NCBI GenBank assembly: GCA_964035575.1
Contig: OZ037907.1
Location: 620,001-684,000 of the forward strand
Origin: Rhynchopus sp. YZ270_cl-10
Taxonomy: Eukaryota > Euglenozoa > Diplonemea > Diplonemida > Diplonemidae
Direction of reading: 5' to 3'
Length of the DNA: 64,000 nucleotides
Below, piece after piece: positions 60,801-64,000 of this stretch. The notes under the pieces were generated by a model, which saw only the letters and a program-made list of their open reading frames with translations, was not told the DNA's origin and did no database searches. The stretch's first letter is position 1. Every line of letters begins with the position of its first letter. The position numbers were made by a program, and so were the translations under genes.

Positions 60801-63032
60801 AAGGGTGTGCACCCTGCTCGACTCTAGGCTTTCTTTTGCAAGCTCCGCTTCGACTGCTTCTTTGCTTACCTGAAGGGTGGGAAAATGTGGGTGGGAAAAT
60901 TGCGTGGAGATCGCATGAAAAAAAAAGCGAGGTGACTGCGCGTCGTCAAGTTATGAAACAAAGACAATAAATGCTGAAATATCTTCGGGAAAAAAAAAAC
61001 AGCCCATTGTGTCGAACCCCAGCTTCTAAGAGGTAATATGCCTTACGTCTGTCACTACATCTTGAAGGGGGGGTTGTATTGTCCCCTATTGTCAAAAAAT
61101 CTCTTTGGGGTGGGGAACAGGAGACAAGAGGTGGATGCACCCCTGGTTAGATGCGCTCAATCGCCTATCGAGTTCTGTGAATAGCATGGAACTCCTTTTC
61201 ATGTGTATCCATGGAAAAACAGTATCATATGTGATACTGGGGGGGGAAATCTCGTTGCAACAAAAAGTCTTCAATCTGTGGTCCACCATACCTGCATCTG
61301 GAGGAGCTCTGCACCGAGGAGGGAGGCACGGTCCGCAGCAGCTTTGGTTGCTGCCTTTTCTGCATCTACACGCTCCTCCAAGGCGTGGACCTGGTTTTGG
61401 AGCTTTGCCGCTGCTGCCTGGACGTCCTTGCAGGTCTGCTCTGTGTCATGCAGCTGTGTCTTGACTGCCAAGGCGGCAGACTCCTTGCTCTCGAGCTCCT
61501 CGACCCTCCGCTTGGTGCCTTTGTGGCGTGAGGTCTCTTCCTGGAGGTCTGCATCGTTGCGGTTGAGACATTCCTGCAGCACCTCTAGCTTCTGCTCGAG
61601 GTGCCCTCGCCTTTTGTCCACTACATCGAAGTCACGCTGTCTCGCCTCCGCCGCCACCTTGGCTGCCCGCAACCGTTCGGCCTCTCGTGTCAGCTCCTCT
61701 GTTACCTTGCGTTCTACAGTCAGGTCGTTCCGAAGGGCTTCAACGCGGGCTTCGAGCTCGCCGGAGCGGGACTGCGCTTCGTCCTTCTCGCGCTCCCGTT
61801 GCGAGGTGACGACCGCAGTGGAGGAGAGGTCGGCACGCAGCCGTGATGCCTCCCCGCTGAGGCTGTTGAGGGCTATGGTGAGCTCCGCGTTCTTCTCCTT
61901 CGCCTGCTGGTGTTCGTCCTTCGTGCGCATGCACTCCTTTCGTGTGGCCTGAAGTGCTTCCTCAAGCCCCGCCATCGTGCGCTGTGTGTTAGAGATCTGT
62001 GTATGCGCTGTCGTCTCGGATACGCTAGCTCGCTCAGACATCGCCTCCAACTGCGACTCCAGCTCTGAGAGGCGCGACTGTGCTTGTTGCAGTTCAAGCT
62101 TGGCGCGCTGTGCTTCGTTGGAGCGTACACCTTTGAAAAGAAAGTGAAGTTATTAATGCAGGCACCTCTCGCTGACCCATACGATGCCAGCTGGATAAAA
62201 GCACAAATTTAAAAAGAAAAAGATCGATGTTACCCCCACCCCCCAGCAGGGTTGGACGTCTGCACTTCTGCAGGCGTTAGCAGACGTCTGCAGACATATG
62301 CACGTCTGCATCGGCGTCTGCAGCCATCACTGCCCCCCCAGAGGGCATTTCATTTAATCCCCAAAGCATCCCCCCCTTCAGCAAAAAGATGCTATAATAC
62401 ATACCGAGCTCACGCTCCAACGTCTCGCCACGGATGCCTGCGGACCCACGCTCCTTTTCTAGGGCTTCCATACGCAGGGTTTTGTCTTGGTACATCGTCT
62501 TTACCCCTGCAAGCTCTACGTTCTTCTCGGCCACGATGCCGTTTAGGGCAGAGATTTTCCCTTCTAGGACCTTGGCGGTGCTGGTCTCGCTTAGGTCTTG
62601 CACCTTTTGTTCAGCACGGCGGTACTTATGTGAGACATCGTCGAGAAGCAAGGCTTGCTGCTCACTTTGCCGGAGGAGCTCTTCATTGCGTGCCTTGAGG
62701 GTCTGCAGCTCTCTACGGTGCTGATCATCGGTGATCCGACGACGCACGCTTTCCCCACCCGCATCTAGGTCTAACGGTGCCAACTCCAATATAGGCGAAA
62801 CCGCGGTGCTACCAAACCCCGCTCTTGCAGGTATCGGAGAGCTTCGCAGAGCAGGTGACCCGCGATAGTATGGTGTAGTAGTCGTATGGGCCTTCATGGC
62901 AGAATCGATGACAGTCTGTGACAGTGAAGCCTGCCGCCGTGCCAGAGACGCAGCCTGCGAAGAGCGGTCAATCGAAGGCGAGAGGGCGCCGGTGCCCCCA
63001 ATGCCAGCACGGCGTCTGGGGGAGATGTCCAT
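57889..63032 (-). CDS. Large coiled-coil protein
   Basis: Five exons: 63032-62405, 62130-61292, 60869-59224, 59018-58826 and 58626-57889; junction phases 1, 0, 2, 0 fit, donors GTATGT, GTATGG, GTATAG and GTATCA; 1347 residues. Start at MDISPRRRAGIGG, followed by a ~120-residue Ser/Arg/Pro-rich head (SPSIDRSSQAASLARRQ). From about 125 to 1330 the protein is almost continuous heptad coiled coil, rich in Glu, Gln, Lys, Arg and Leu (RRRITDDQHRRELQTLKARN; ERLRAAKVAAEARQRDFDVV; LRDELEEVKGKKQRLEEEI; ELRDCKQKLHRIESEVNVL). It ends in a short basic tail. No motor or membrane helix. Such rods are common in centrosomal, flagellar-root, Golgi-tether and SMC-like proteins; composition alone cannot choose between them. 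Confidence 0.87.
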
Positions 63033-64000
63033 GGTGTTTGGTTGGAAAAGGCTTGCAAGGCCCCGCCCGGCGCGACTCCCTGAAGAGGAGGGGGGGGTGG
63101 AAGAAGTGGAGGGGTAGGGTGACAGATTTAAGAGAAGCCAACGGAGTGGGAGTAGACAATATGATATGGAAAGGATATTACTGCAGGAAGCAGAAAACGT
63201 AAAGATTGTTGAGGTGGGGGGGGGGGGCAAAATGCACACAAAATGTGCCAACAAAAAAGGTAGCTCCAAGAGCGTGAGAGTGTACCGTGATAAATCGGTG
63301 TGAATAAAATATTTCAAAAAGGGAGTGGGCTTTTTCTTTATTCTTTTTTTTGTGTCCAGGGAGAGAGGGGTAGGGTAATAGAGGGAGGGGGGAGTTCTTT
63401 TATGGTGGGATGGAAGGGTATGGGGGTTTCTTTTCCTTTTTTTTTGAAAAGAGAACAGACTTTCTGGGTTTGTTTTTCGTTATTTTTGTTTTGAAAAAAA
63501 TCTAATAAAATAAACAGGAAAAACAACCCCTCATGACATGGATCAAAGAATTTGTCGAAGAGGGGGTTTCAAAAAAAAAAAAAAATTGTTACGTGTCACC
63601 ACTTTTCCACTCCATTTTTTATTCCGGGAATTCTAGATTTTTCCTGCCCATTGTCTTTTTATTGAATTGTGTGTCCAAGGTGTTTTGCCTTCATCTCACT
63701 TTTATGTATCAATAAACAAACGGTAAATAGGTTTTCCCCAAGAACTCGCTTAATTATTGTGTTGCCACCTGTCTTACACCCCACCCAAACAAAAAATCAC
63801 TTTTTCGCTACAATAATCAAACTGTTAAGCCTGCAAAGATACAGCAAAGTAAAAGGGAAAAAAAATGGGAGGTTTTTTTTTTTTTTCCTTTTTGTGTGAA
63901 CCCTACAACCTCACTACTGTGCTTCTGTGCTTCGTCACCTCAGAACAAAAAATATTATTGATGCAGGCACCTCCCGTTGACCCACGTACAATGCCAGCTG
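63033..64000. other. Gene-free right edge of the window
   Basis: Homopolymer-rich. At 63957-64000 a segment (GATGCAGGCACCTCCCGTTG) matches those at 62155-62200 (intron of the coiled-coil gene) and 47428-47475. It contains the upstream region of the coiled-coil gene. No gene is seen. Confidence 0.45.

Overview
The window reads as nuclear DNA of a unicellular eukaryote. Genes carry spliceosomal introns whose 5' splice sites are mostly GTATG or GTAT and which end in pyrimidine-CAG. The proteins are typical of eukaryotes (a Ski3-type TPR protein, Ctf8, a U-box protein, an SLC35 nucleotide-sugar transporter, a FUT8-like glycosyltransferase). Coding DNA is moderately GC-rich, while non-coding DNA is AT-rich and full of long A, T and G homopolymers, microsatellites and small inverted-repeat elements. 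I cannot name the species. A free-living protist fits; the plant/kinetoplastid-type UDP-sugar pyrophosphorylase and the large Ser-rich or Pro-Thr-rich repeat proteins argue against animals and fungi.

Layout. 1-168 holds the start of a gene leaving the window. 169-5741 is a repeat-rich desert with an 80-bp dispersed unit, an inverted-repeat element holding a gene-like fragment, a small MITE and a 1.2-kb fold-back element. 5742-10299 has an SR-rich protein and a GT23 (FUT8-like) enzyme. 10675-17343 is a tentative membrane-protein gene with very long introns that contain several transposons and satellites. 18579-25992 has a membrane U-box protein, a hAT-type MITE, a giant Ser-rich secreted protein, Ctf8 and a nucleotide-sugar transporter. 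25993-28861 is AT-rich with two identical 242-bp repeats. 28862-35857 is a six-exon SKI3 homologue. 37580-42775 is a huge type I membrane protein with an astacin domain lacking its catalytic residues. 43682-45617 is UDP-sugar pyrophosphorylase. 46525-48163 is a four-exon gene of unknown function. 48610-54186 holds ankyrin, WD40 and ankyrin genes, the last two with a ubiquitin-like N-terminus. 54295-54747 is a small plus-strand gene. 54978-56697 is a PH-like protein and 57889-63032 a five-exon coiled-coil protein.

Almost every supported gene is on the minus strand. Three products belong to sugar-nucleotide and glycosylation metabolism: UDP-sugar pyrophosphorylase makes UDP-sugars, SLC35 carries nucleotide sugars into the Golgi or ER, and the GT23 enzyme uses GDP-fucose-type donors. 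They are not adjacent and I do not claim co-regulation. Ski3 (cytosolic mRNA decay) and Ctf8 (sister-chromatid cohesion clamp loader) are conserved housekeeping genes. Exon structures were built by matching open frames, splice signals and intron phase by eye, so they should be read as models.
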